Assembly (NCBI GenBank): GCA_024178355.1
Contig: JAMZNZ010000002.1
Location: 62,001-126,000, forward strand
Reading direction: 5' to 3'
Length of the DNA: 64,000 nt
Origin: Maricaulaceae bacterium EIL42A08
GTDB taxonomy: Bacteria > Pseudomonadota > Alphaproteobacteria > Caulobacterales > Maricaulaceae
Under the pieces are notes generated by a model. The model saw nothing but the letters and a program-made list of their open reading frames with translations, did no database searches and was not told where the DNA came from. The translations under genes were made by a program, and so were the position numbers. Positions 16,501 through 24,864 of this stretch are shown here, piece after piece. Position 1 is the stretch's first letter, and each line of letters starts with the position of its first letter.

Positions 16501-18375
16501 CTAACTGGTCTGTCGGTTGCGACGCACATCGTCATTGACCTCTACCGGTGTCAGTCCGTCCACCGAATTTCCGGTATAGACCGCCAGCAAGGTGTCGAAG
16601 TTCGACCCTTCGGTATCGATCACCACCGGGCGCCGGGTGCGATCTGCTGTCCAGCTCCACCAGACGGACGCGCCACCGGCCTGGGCGTGGTCCGGTTCCC
16701 CGGCTTCCTTGCCCGCGTTGGCGTTACTGCCTTCAAGGGTCAGGCTGCGCCCGGCAATCGCGATGACGTTGGCGAAGCTGTCATTCTCTGGACCTCCAAA
16801 TGTTGCGCGCAGAAGAGCGTGGGCGGCGTCAATCTGGATGCGTGGAACCGTCACGCCATTGCGGCCATCGGTGATGGTCACGCCGGTTGAGGTGAGCGCC
16901 TCTTCAATGTCGGTCACTGTGGCCTCGGGGAAGGCTGCGCGCAGCATGGCGAAGGCTCCGGCCACGTGCGGTGTCGCCATGGAGGTCCCACTGGCGATGG
17001 TGAACCAGTGGCAATAGCCATCCTCGCCCGGCGCAGTGGCTGAGCCTGAGGCAATGCAGCTCTCGCCCGGGGCGGGCAGTTCAGATTGCCAGGCGGCGCG
17101 GACCCGGCTTCCCGGGGCCAGAAAGTCCACCAGCGCGCTTGAGTTGGAGAAGCTCGCGACCGCATCGCTATTGGTCGTGGCCCCCACAGTGATTGCTGAA
17201 GAGATGCAGCCGGGTGCCGAGACAGCGCTGATAGATCCGTTATTGCCGCTGGCGATCACCGTTGCGATGCCGGCGGCGCGCAAATTGTTGATGACCGCGG
17301 TGCGCGGGTCGGTAGCGTCACAGGATGAGGCGAACAGCTCGCCCCCCAGACTCATATTAATGGCGGCCAGATCAAGCTCCAGATGGTTGGCGTAGAGCCA
17401 GTCGAGCGCCGCAATCTGATCGGACTCCCAGGATCGGATACAGGTGTTGGCAAAGCCGCAATTGGGCCAGCCGAATTTGGCAAAGATATTGACGGCAATC
17501 ATGTCGGCCTGGCGCGCAACACCGGATGCGGGGCCGTTCACATCAGGCGTCGTGCGGCCAGCCGCGATGGAGCCCACTGTGGTGCCGTGCGAGCATTGGT
17601 CCACGCCATTGACCGGGTCGATATTGTCCTCAACGCATGCGTCACCGACAGAGCCGGAGCTGATATCGGTGACGGCGTCGACACCACCCGGACAGAAGCT
17701 TTGCGAAACGCCATCGACAATCTGATTGAAACAGGCCGAAGCGCGCACCGCAGATCCGGTCATCGGGTGATCCAGATCGATACCGCTATCAAGGATGGCG
17801 ATGGACATGCCTGCACCTTCAATGCCCAGAGACCATGCGGCCTGAGCGCCGGTAAGCTGTGTTGTGGTGGTCAGGGACGGCTCTGAAAGGCCGTCCTCGT
17901 AGACGCCCGCCACACCAGCTGTCGTGCGCAGGCGCTCGATCTCATTGGCGCTGACCATGGCGCTGAAGCCAGGCGTGGCGCGAAACTCCCGCATGACCGT
18001 CGCGCGATTTGAGCGTCCATTGCCGCGCGCACTGCGACGGTCAAAGCCGTTTACGCCAAAAGCGCGTTGCAGCGCAGTTTCGCGCGCCTCGGCGATCCGG
18101 GCGATACGGGCGTCCATGGTCGACTGACTGCCGGGGTGGAAGCCTTCCTCTGCCTTCGGCTCATCCAGCATGACGATGACCGGAACGCGCTCGCCGCTGG
18201 CAAGGCGATCAAGTGAGCTCTGTGAAACAGGCCCGGAAAGCCCGTAGCGGTGGGTCGGTGTTGCGTCTTGAGACGTGGTGGCCCGTACGGACTCTTCAAT
18301 TATGGCGGGCTGGGCGGCGAAGCTGGCCTGGCCCAGGCCTACGGTAATGGCGGTCGCTAAAAGAACGGTACGCAT
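16501..18375 (-). CDS. secreted S8 subtilase-family serine protease 1 (C-terminally truncated by TAG)
   Basis: A secreted subtilisin-like protease of 624 residues. The start at ATG 18375 (MRTVLLATAITVGLGQASFA) opens a clear signal peptide. A propeptide region follows (VPVIVMLDEPKAEEG...ATPGFSAMVSANEIERL). The triad is Asp196 (AILDSGIDLDH), His263 (CSHGTTVGS) and Ser465 (SGTSMATPHVAGA). A C-terminal prepeptidase-like beta domain (SVWWSWTADRTRR, FDTLLAVYTGNSVDGL) ends at a TAG where the paralogue downstream has CAG (Gln), losing the last 31 residues. The protease domain is intact, so activity may survive. It is paralogous to 18638-20644 and lies downstream of it in the same orientation. Confidence 0.93.
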   Translation of the reverse strand: MRTVLLATAITVGLGQASFAAQPAIIEESVRATTSQDATPTHRYGLSGPVSQSSLDRLASGERVPVIVMLDEPKAEEGFHPGSQSTMDARIARIAEARETALQRAFGVNGFDRRSARGNGRSNRATVMREFRATPGFSAMVSANEIERLRTTAGVAGVYEDGLSEPSLTTTTQLTGAQAAWSLGIEGAGMSIAILDSGIDLDHPMTGSAVRASACFNQIVDGVSQSFCPGGVDAVTDISSGSVGDACVEDNIDPVNGVDQCSHGTTVGSIAAGRTTPDVNGPASGVARQADMIAVNIFAKFGWPNCGFANTCIRSWESDQIAALDWLYANHLELDLAAINMSLGGELFASSCDATDPRTAVINNLRAAGIATVIASGNNGSISAVSAPGCISSAITVGATTNSDAVASFSNSSALVDFLAPGSRVRAAWQSELPAPGESCIASGSATAPGEDGYCHWFTIASGTSMATPHVAGAFAMLRAAFPEATVTDIEEALTSTGVTITDGRNGVTVPRIQIDAAHALLRATFGGPENDSFANVIAIAGRSLTLEGSNANAGKEAGEPDHAQAGGASVWWSWTADRTRRPVVIDTEGSNFDTLLAVYTGNSVDGLTPVEVNDDVRRNRQTS

Positions 18376-18585
18376 GCGTGATCTGCCCTTTTGAAATCGG
18401 TGTTTCGAAGGCTGTTCACCGCGCCAGTCAAAAGAGGGGGGCGACATCGGCGCTGCACAGCCCGCCGCCATGCTGTGCCCAAGGCCCGCGTCCGATCAAT
18501 CATCCAGGATAGTAAAGACGCGCGTAACCTTCACAAATCATTAGTAAATTTGTGTCGTTTCGCGTCAGTTTCAGGTACCAGATGC

Positions 18586-18620
18586 AAAAAGGCCGCCAGC
18601 TTGAACAGCCAGCGGCCTTT
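18586..18620 (-). terminator. rho-independent terminator of subtilase 2
   Basis: Stem AAAGGCCGC (18588-18596) pairs with GCGGCCTTT (18612-18620). Read on the minus strand it is followed by TTTTT (complement of 18586-18590), the classic arrangement, 18 bases after the stop of the second subtilase. Confidence 0.8.
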
Positions 18621-18637
18621 CAGCATGCAAGAGGGAT

Positions 18638-20644
18638 TTACTGGCTGATGCTCAGCGTGATGTTGCCGGTGTCGCCGTTAAAGCCATCGACCGCAATGTA
18701 GTAGGTCACACCTGAAGATGGGCGGAACCGGACCTGACTGGTCAGGTCATTGCGACGACGATCATCGTTGGTGGCAACCGTGCTCAGGCTGCTGACCGAG
18801 CTGCCCGTGTAGACGCCCAGCAGGGTGTCATAGTTTGAGCCGCCGGTTGAGATCGTCACACGCGCGTTGGACGGTGCGGTCCAGGCATACCAGACAGAAG
18901 CGCCTCCAGACTGGGCGTGGTTGGGTTCACCGGGTTCCTTGTCCGCGCCGACATTGTCGCCGGTAGTCGTGCCGTTAGTGACGGTCGTGGCATTGACGAA
19001 GTCATTATTCGCCGGGCCGGTGCCACCACCACCGCCACCGCCACCACCACCGCCACCGCCACCGCCGCCACCGCCGCCACCGCCGCCATTGGCGAGGAAG
19101 TTATAGGCTGCGTCGATCTGGATGCGTGGGATGGTCAGGCCGTTGCGTGAGTCAAAGATCGGTACGCCGGTGGATTCCAGGGCAGTCTCGATATCGCTCA
19201 CCGTGGCAGTCGGGAAGGCGGCACTCAGCATGGCAAAGGCGCCGGCTACGTGCGGAGTGGCCATGGAGGTGGCGCTGGAGTTGGCAAACCAGTGACAGAA
19301 GCCATCCGGACCCGGTGCCGTCGGGCTACCTGAAGCGATGCAGCTTCCACCCACCGCGGGCTGCTCTGACTGCCAGGCAGCGAGGATATTGCTACCCGGT
19401 GCCAGCAGGTCCACCAGCGTATTAGAGTTCGAGAAGCTCGATACGCTGTCGGTCTTGGTGGTCGAGCCCACGGTGATGGCCGGGTCGATACAGCCCGGCG
19501 TGCTGACCTGGCTGGACGAGCCGTCATTGCCCGATGCGATCACGGTTGCCACGCCAGCATTGCGCAGGTTGTTGATCACACCGACGCGCGGATCGCTGGT
19601 ACAGGCCGACGAGTTCAGACCGCCACCCAGGCTCATGTTCACAGCCGCAAGGTCCAGCGCAACATTGTTGGCAAACAGCCAGTCCAGGGCTGCGATCTGG
19701 TCAGACGTCCACGACAGCACGCAGGACGGGGCACCGCCGCAGTTGGCCGCGTCAAAGCGGGCAAACACATTCACGGCGATGATGTTGGACTGGCGCGCAA
19801 CACCAGCAATCGGGCCGGAGCTGAGGCTGGTCGTGCGTCCCGAAGAGGTGGAGCCCACATGGGTGCCGTGGAAGCAGCCATTGGAGCCATTGGTCGGGTC
19901 GATCTCATCTTCCACGCAGCTATCGCCCACCGAACCAGAGGTCAGGTCGGTCGCCTGGGGCACACCGCCGGGGCAGAAGCTGGTGGAGGTGCCAGAGACA
20001 ACCTGGTTGAAGCAGGCTGAAGCAGTGATCGCAGTGGCGGTCATCGGGTGCTCCAGCTCAACGCCGGTGTCCAGAATGGCCACCGAGGCACCAGAGCCTT
20101 CAGCGCCGAGCGCCCAGGTCGCTTCGGCACCGGTCAGCAGCGTGGTGTCCGTCAGGAGCGGCTCGCTCAGCCCGTCCTCGTAATCCGCATCAATGCCGGG
20201 CGTGGCGCGAAGGCGCTCAATCTCGTTGGCATTGACCATCGCGCTGAAGCCAGGCGTCGCCTGAAACTCACGCATCATCGTGGCGCGGTCAGAGCGGCCA
20301 TTGCCGCGTTCAAAGCCGTTGACGCCAAAGGCGCGCGACAGGGCGGTCTCGCGGGCGCGGGCGATACGCTGGATCCGCGCATTCATCGCCGCCTGAGAGC
20401 CCGGGACTTCGCCATCATCGGCTTTGGGTTCGCTCATCATGACGATGACCGGAACGCGCTCGCCAGCGCTCAGGCGCTGCAAAGCGCCTTGTGAGACATT
20501 GCCGGCAAGGCCATAGCGCTGGGTCTCGAGCCCTGCGGTCAGGCTGGAGCTGCGCACCGGTTCGTCTGTGACAGCTTGCTGAACCGCAAAGGCGGCAGGA
20601 CCCATGCCTGCGGCCATTGCGGCGGCGATCATGATAGTTCGCAT
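18638..20644 (-). CDS. secreted S8 subtilase-family serine protease 2 with polyglycine linker
   Basis: A 668-residue secreted subtilase. The start at 20644 (MRTIMIAAAMAAGMGPAAFA) gives a signal peptide, with GGGGG nine bases upstream. The triad is Asp192 (AILDTGVELEH), His259 (CFHGTHVGS) and Ser460 (SATSMATPHVAGA). The protease domain ends near FLAN and is joined by 22 consecutive glycines to a C-terminal beta domain of the prepeptidase type (SVWYAWTAPSNAR, YDTLLGVYTGSSVSSL, VTYYIAVDGFNGDTG). The second protease, 16501-18375, is a tandem paralogue that lacks the glycine linker. The prepeptidase-like domain is often cleaved from secreted proteases; whether that happens here is not known. Confidence 0.95.
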   Translation of the reverse strand: MRTIMIAAAMAAGMGPAAFAVQQAVTDEPVRSSSLTAGLETQRYGLAGNVSQGALQRLSAGERVPVIVMMSEPKADDGEVPGSQAAMNARIQRIARARETALSRAFGVNGFERGNGRSDRATMMREFQATPGFSAMVNANEIERLRATPGIDADYEDGLSEPLLTDTTLLTGAEATWALGAEGSGASVAILDTGVELEHPMTATAITASACFNQVVSGTSTSFCPGGVPQATDLTSGSVGDSCVEDEIDPTNGSNGCFHGTHVGSTSSGRTTSLSSGPIAGVARQSNIIAVNVFARFDAANCGGAPSCVLSWTSDQIAALDWLFANNVALDLAAVNMSLGGGLNSSACTSDPRVGVINNLRNAGVATVIASGNDGSSSQVSTPGCIDPAITVGSTTKTDSVSSFSNSNTLVDLLAPGSNILAAWQSEQPAVGGSCIASGSPTAPGPDGFCHWFANSSATSMATPHVAGAFAMLSAAFPTATVSDIETALESTGVPIFDSRNGLTIPRIQIDAAYNFLANGGGGGGGGGGGGGGGGGGGGGGTGPANNDFVNATTVTNGTTTGDNVGADKEPGEPNHAQSGGASVWYAWTAPSNARVTISTGGSNYDTLLGVYTGSSVSSLSTVATNDDRRRNDLTSQVRFRPSSGVTYYIAVDGFNGDTGNITLSISQ
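19022..19087 (-). repeat. 66-base GGC/GGT codon array (22 glycines)
   Basis: Twenty-two uninterrupted Gly codons, a mixture of GGC and GGT, inside the second subtilase gene. The array forms a flexible linker between protease and C-terminal domain. Trinucleotide repeats of this kind tend to change length by slipped-strand replication without altering the frame, so linker length may vary among strains. Confidence 0.95.
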
Positions 20645-20881
20645 AGATGTGTTCCCCCAATCTAAGGTTGTTTATTTGGTCACAGCTTTGCGCATTTGCG
20701 TCGGTCTTCTTGGGCATTTGCGGTGGGTGACCGAAGTCATGCTGGGCGCAAGCCCGGTTTCCGATCAAGCAAAAAAACACGCTTAAGACGCGATAAATTA
20801 TATTATTGCCCGTAAAAGTTTTCTGGGGATTTGCCCTAAACCCATGGCGCAAAATCGGGTTCAGGCGTCGCTGCGACACAG

Positions 20882-20895
20882 TGTCAGAACTGACA
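20882..20895. promoter_or_regulatory. small palindrome upstream of the 2,3-dehydratase gene
   Basis: TGTCAG-AA-CTGACA, a 14-base inverted repeat, about 130 bases before the likely start at 21027. It lies in an AT-richer 382-base spacer between the divergent subtilase 2 and dehydratase genes that otherwise shows no gene. An operator role is only suggested by symmetry and position. Confidence 0.3.
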
Positions 20896-21026
20896 TTTTA
20901 TCCATTAATGAGGAGCGGCGGATCATCTTATCGCATAGATACTCATGCCACGACGGCGTAACCGGGCCCCGCATTGATCGATGCTCCGTTTGCTTCGGTG
21001 GTTTTTTAAGGGCAGGGCTAACTGGA

Positions 21027-22313
21027 ATGATCTCTGGCATTGAAGAATTATCGCGAGCTGTAGCCCTCGAGCGACAGGGATTTTCGGTGGCCCCTGTGGC
21101 TTTCGATGAAATGGCTGGTTGGTCGATAGTCTCTGGTGCCTTGCAGCACACAACTCGCGGCTTTTTCAATGTTGTTGGGATACGTCAGGCTGGGAGCTTT
21201 GACCGAGTTTTTCTATACCAGCCCCAGGCCGCTATTTCTGGCCTGATTACAACGCTGAAGGATGGCGAGCGCTATTATCTGCTTCAAGCCCGTGCAGAAC
21301 CGGGCAGCCCTGGGGGAGTACAGTTCGGCCCGACGGTACAGGCCACAGCCGCAAACTATACAGGTCTGCATGGAGGCGCAGCCACGCCCTATATCGAATA
21401 TTTCATTCACTTCGATCCGAGGGCGAAAATTCTCTCCGACACATCGCAAACCGACCTTGGCGAGCGCTATCTGTATAAGACGAAGCGCGCCATCGTCATC
21501 GAGATTGCCGAGATGGACGAACCGCTTCCGTCCTTCTACTGGGTGAGGGCGTCGACCCTGGTAGATGCGATTGGGCAGAGCCTGTTTTTAAATCCGGATC
21601 TGCGGTCGCTCATCGCGCTTGCGCCATGGGGCGATTACGAAATGTCCGACCATCTATATCCGAGAGCACAGGCGGTCAGGCGCAGCCTCACGGCAGGACA
21701 ACGACCTGAAGTGCTTGGCCGCTGGCTGGCGCTTCGATGCTCAGATGTTGCCCCCATTGAGTATATTGGTCTCCATGACCTCAAGGGATGGTCGATCGGA
21801 GCGGCCAAGATCTGTGAGAGCCGACCTCGCCAGGGCATCTCTGTGGGAGGGTATCGGACCTGCGTCGCAGAGAGAGAAGTTCGACAGTGGAGCCAACCCC
21901 TTATCGAGGCGCAGGGCGAGGGGCTGGCTGTGTTGGCCTGCCGTCATGGCTCTGAAGGCCTGGAAGTTTTTACAGCTTTCGCAAGAGAGACCGGGTTTGG
22001 TCAGCTCGCTGGTCTCGGCCCCAGCTATACTTGCTATCCTGGAACGGTTGCTAACGTGCCTGAATGGCTTCGTGAGCCGCAGCTCAAAACAATCCATCAA
22101 TGCGAGGAAAGCGATGAGGGAGGGCGGTTTTTCCGCAATATCTGGCGTTTCAAGTTCGCGATGCTGGAGACTACTCCGCCCAAAGATGTTGAGGAGCAGG
22201 GCCTATGGCTGCGCGTATCGGAGCTGAAAACGCTCCTTGCGACCTCCAATGTTTGTACGATCCAGTTGCGGATGATGGCGTCGCATCTGCTCGCTCTCAT
22301 GCCTGACGAATAA
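21027..22313 (+). CDS. NDP-hexose 2,3-dehydratase-like protein
   Basis: A 428-residue protein resembling the EvaA/TylCVI family, which removes water from C2-C3 of dTDP-4-keto-6-deoxyglucose on the way to 2,6-dideoxysugars. Family blocks include GALQHTTRGFFNVVGIR, YYLLQARAEPGSPGGVQFGP and VQATAANYTGLHGGA. A second, more diverged copy of the same fold follows (LHDLKGWSIGAAKIC...SVGGYRTCVAEREVRQW, FGQLAGLGPSY), as in the tandem-domain family. The start ATG 21027 (MISGIEELSRAV) gives the usual length; the frame is open back to 20844. No other deoxysugar gene is near, only the glycosyltransferase that follows after 44 bases. The substrate is therefore uncertain. Confidence 0.82.
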   Translation: MISGIEELSRAVALERQGFSVAPVAFDEMAGWSIVSGALQHTTRGFFNVVGIRQAGSFDRVFLYQPQAAISGLITTLKDGERYYLLQARAEPGSPGGVQFGPTVQATAANYTGLHGGAATPYIEYFIHFDPRAKILSDTSQTDLGERYLYKTKRAIVIEIAEMDEPLPSFYWVRASTLVDAIGQSLFLNPDLRSLIALAPWGDYEMSDHLYPRAQAVRRSLTAGQRPEVLGRWLALRCSDVAPIEYIGLHDLKGWSIGAAKICESRPRQGISVGGYRTCVAEREVRQWSQPLIEAQGEGLAVLACRHGSEGLEVFTAFARETGFGQLAGLGPSYTCYPGTVANVPEWLREPQLKTIHQCEESDEGGRFFRNIWRFKFAMLETTPPKDVEEQGLWLRVSELKTLLATSNVCTIQLRMMASHLLALMPDE

Positions 22314-22357
22314 GTGTGGTCTGATAGAACTGGTCCGCTCCGCGAAAGACAAAGCCT

Positions 22358-23356
22358 ATGTTCAAGACATTTTCTGCGCCCTTTCTGTCAACGGGCGTTA
22401 GCAAGGCTGAGGTTACGCTCTGCATCCCAACCTATCAGGCCGAACTCTTTATCAGGCGGACGCTTGGATTTGCGTGTGGGCAAACCCTGAAACGGGTGCG
22501 GATTCTGGTGTCTGTGGATCAATCCCAGGATGGCACGGCTCAGATCTGCCGCGAGCTCGCAAAACAAGACCCCCGCATTACTGTTATTGAACAGCCTGTG
22601 CGACGGGGCTGGAGTGGGAATGTCTCAGATTTGATCCGTCGCGTGGATACAGAATTTTTCGCCATGTATTACCATGACGATATTCTTCTTCCTCAGTTCT
22701 GCGAAGCGATGCTCGCGGCACTCCGCAAGGCTCCAGAAGCGGCGACAGCCAATTGTGAAGTGAGTTGGCTAGGGGCTGTCGAGCGCAAGATTCCTGCATT
22801 TGACTATACCGGCACAGTTGCTGAGCGGGTCGCGACCTTGTTTGCCTACGACCAGATACCAGCGGCACCAATGCGCAATATGGTGCGCACTGACCGCTTT
22901 GGTCATGAGAGCTTGCTGGATGAAAAGCCTGACGGGATCAATCTTCACTACGGATATCTGTCGCGCATGATGCTCAGTGGTGACAGTGTTCCGGTTCAGC
23001 AAAATCTCTATATCCGCTGGATACGCGAGGACGGCATGATGCCTGGGTGGTGCCAACACCCGTGGGATGACTTCCATCATGCATGGAAGCGTGTCTTCGA
23101 GCTTGTCGCGCCTGTTGTTGAGCGAGAGGTCAGTGATCGCCGCGAACTCAGCACCATCCTTAAAGCGATGACATTAAGGGCGCGCGATCAATTGACTGCA
23201 AAGGCAAAGACGTCGTCTGAACTTGAAGCGAGCCTTGCCTTTAACTGCGAGCTGACAGGGCTCGAGCCCACCCAGTTTGATGTAGGGCTGAGCCCGGCGC
23301 TGCGAGACGCACTGATTAGTGTAGCAAACCGGATTGAGGCTCGTCGGCGCAATTGA
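22358..23356 (+). CDS. family 2 glycosyltransferase
   Basis: A 332-residue GT-A fold glycosyltransferase. The nucleotide-sugar binding half shows VTLCIPTYQAELFIRRTL, RILVSVDQSQDGTAQICREL and FFAMYYHDDILLPQFCEAM, where the DD pair stands for the metal-binding DXD motif. The C-terminal 130 residues are helical and unlike common GT2 members. It has no membrane segment. It follows the 2,3-dehydratase-like gene by 44 bases and may use a sugar made by it or act on a shared surface glycan. The acceptor is unknown. The gene ends beside the tmRNA gene, which is on the opposite strand. Confidence 0.88.
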   Translation: MFKTFSAPFLSTGVSKAEVTLCIPTYQAELFIRRTLGFACGQTLKRVRILVSVDQSQDGTAQICRELAKQDPRITVIEQPVRRGWSGNVSDLIRRVDTEFFAMYYHDDILLPQFCEAMLAALRKAPEAATANCEVSWLGAVERKIPAFDYTGTVAERVATLFAYDQIPAAPMRNMVRTDRFGHESLLDEKPDGINLHYGYLSRMMLSGDSVPVQQNLYIRWIREDGMMPGWCQHPWDDFHHAWKRVFELVAPVVEREVSDRRELSTILKAMTLRARDQLTAKAKTSSELEASLAFNCELTGLEPTQFDVGLSPALRDALISVANRIEARRRN

Positions 23357-23369
23357 TTTTTTGAGGGTG

Positions 23370-23700
23370 AAAGTGGGGGCTTCTGTTGCCAGGCGCCCCC
23401 GAACCCCGCCTGACCTTGCTAGAGATCAGGACTTAAAAGCGAGATACCCGCACTGCTTACGCAGCGAGAGCCACCTCTTCAGCGTAGTTGTCGTTTGCAA
23501 CTATCAAAATTGAGCTGGTAACGAAGCTCATTCGGGCGAAAGCTACGTCTTTACCCATCTGTCGATCCTATTCGGCCCCTCACGCCCGCCAAACGAACGG
23601 GAAGATTGGTGGAGCCGCCGGGATTCGCACCCGGGTCCAGTCTGGTTATTACACGCGCGTTTATCGCCATAGTCCGCCGAAACGGACGGCTTCAATATAA
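23370..23700 (-). ncRNA. ssrA: two-piece (permuted) tmRNA
   Basis: Rescues stalled ribosomes and tags their products. Read on the minus strand, the acceptor piece comes first (about 23700 to 23607), with the T-arm GGACCCGGGTGCGAATCCC and end GGCGGCTCCACCA. A 27-base spacer (23580-23606) follows, then the coding piece beginning GGGGCCGAATAGG at 23579. The two ends pair as a 7-bp acceptor stem, GGGGCCG with CGGCTCC, including the G3-U pair that identifies alanine acceptors. The tag reading frame (23498 down to 23457) encodes ANDNYAEEVALAA and stop. The permuted order is typical of Alphaproteobacteria. The outer ends are estimates; a GGGGGC...GCCCCC hairpin lies near 23373-23400. Confidence 0.96.
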
Positions 23701-23742
23701 GCGATGATGGGGTGTTTTTAAACCGGTGTGCTCATTGCTGGT

Positions 23743-24750
23743 TTACAGGACAATCAGGAAGATAAGTCCGACTGCCACGAACATGAAGCTGAGCGCATAC
23801 AAGATGAGCACCGTAAATACGCGCAGGCTCGCGCCCCACCAGCTGCTGCCGTAGACCACACAATCTGCTCTCCAGACCAGGTAAAGCACGCTGAACAAGC
23901 CAAGCAGGCCGAGCGCAATGCTGGGCCAGAGGTGGATTGCCTGGGCGTAAACCGACGCCACCGCGGAGACGAGAATGACGGGCAGGGCGGCCGCGTGGAG
24001 ATACAGGCTATGGATCACGTGAGTGATGAGTTTGGCTCTTGGATGAAGCATCATGTTCAAGAGCGCAAAGATGATCACCATCACCAGAACGGCTTGATTA
24101 AGAGCCAGATTTGCCTGCCGTTCCACACCTGCCGGATCGCGCGATATGCGCGCTATCAACGCAAGGAACCCGCCGTCGGCTAGCGCTTCTGCCTCAGTTT
24201 CAGGAACCGGATCGCCAACATTCTCACCTGTCTCAGCCAGATCTGCGATTGTCGCGCGGACCTCATCCCAGCTGAGCGGTTGTGGCTCTGGTTCCCACGG
24301 CGGTCGGAACAGCACGAGGAAAACATCAAGCTCCCCGGCTGAAAGGCCGACCTGAGCCTCAGTCTGCGCAAGGTGAGGGGCGGAGCGCAAACCACTCGCC
24401 AGACCGAGTGGGGTGATGCCTGACACCTGAAAGGCCAACACAAATACAAGCGCGGCGACAACATACAGCCGGACCGGGGGCGTAAAGGAGGCCCGCCGAC
24501 CATCAAGGAAGCTACGGGTTGCTGTGCCCGGGCGTGTGAACAAGCCCAGTACTGTTTTCCAGAAGCGCTGATCAAGGCTGAAAAAGCCATCAAGAAAGTC
24601 TTTGGCCAGTGCACGAACCGGACGGTTCAAAGTCGTTCGACTTTGCCCGCATTGGCCGCAAAACTGACCGGACAGCGGCGCGCCACAGTTGGCGCATGCG
24701 TCGTCACCTGATGGGTGAGTTTGACCGGAAGGGCGCGAAGCCTCTGTCAT
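23743..24750 (-). CDS. DUF3667 zinc-ribbon membrane protein
   Basis: A 335-residue protein. The N-terminus has a CXXC...CXXC zinc ribbon (ACANCGAPLSGQFCGQCGQ, residues 18-36), then SLDQRFWKTVLGLFTRPGT and FLDGRRASFTPPVRLYVVAA, the core of the DUF3667 family. About five hydrophobic segments follow (AALVFVLAFQVSG, AVLVMVIIFALLNMML, LHAAALPVILVSAVASVYA and two near the C-terminus). It is an inner-membrane protein of unknown function. It stops about 40 bases from the upstream end of the tmRNA gene on the same strand. Confidence 0.87.
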   Translation of the reverse strand: MTEASRPSGQTHPSGDDACANCGAPLSGQFCGQCGQSRTTLNRPVRALAKDFLDGFFSLDQRFWKTVLGLFTRPGTATRSFLDGRRASFTPPVRLYVVAALVFVLAFQVSGITPLGLASGLRSAPHLAQTEAQVGLSAGELDVFLVLFRPPWEPEPQPLSWDEVRATIADLAETGENVGDPVPETEAEALADGGFLALIARISRDPAGVERQANLALNQAVLVMVIIFALLNMMLHPRAKLITHVIHSLYLHAAALPVILVSAVASVYAQAIHLWPSIALGLLGLFSVLYLVWRADCVVYGSSWWGASLRVFTVLILYALSFMFVAVGLIFLIVL

Positions 24751-24805
24751 GCGACAAGTTTTGTTCGCCGGCGGGCTCTAGGCAATGACGATCTTTGCCG
24801 CAAAC

Positions 24806-24836
24806 AAAAACGGCCGGGCTCTGATGAGCCCGGCCG
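24806..24836 (-). terminator. rho-independent terminator of hflKC
   Basis: Perfect 11-bp stem CGGCCGGGCTC / GAGCCCGGCCG with a TGAT loop. On the minus strand it is followed by TTTTTG. It lies 28 bases after the hflC stop codon. Confidence 0.92.
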
Positions 24837-24864
24837 CATCTGTTCAGGACTAAATCCTGACGGG

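Noticed and set aside
19022-19087. Possible CRISPR or minisatellite array
   Set aside because: It is a simple Gly-codon run in frame within a gene, not spacers between repeats.
20844-21026. N-terminal extension of the 2,3-dehydratase gene back to ATG 20844
   Set aside because: The extra 61 residues show no family similarity and cross a palindrome; ATG 21027 gives the family length.
23488-23700. A 70-codon plus-strand frame over ssrA
   Set aside because: The region is the tmRNA gene on the minus strand, proven by the acceptor stem, T-arm and tag frame.
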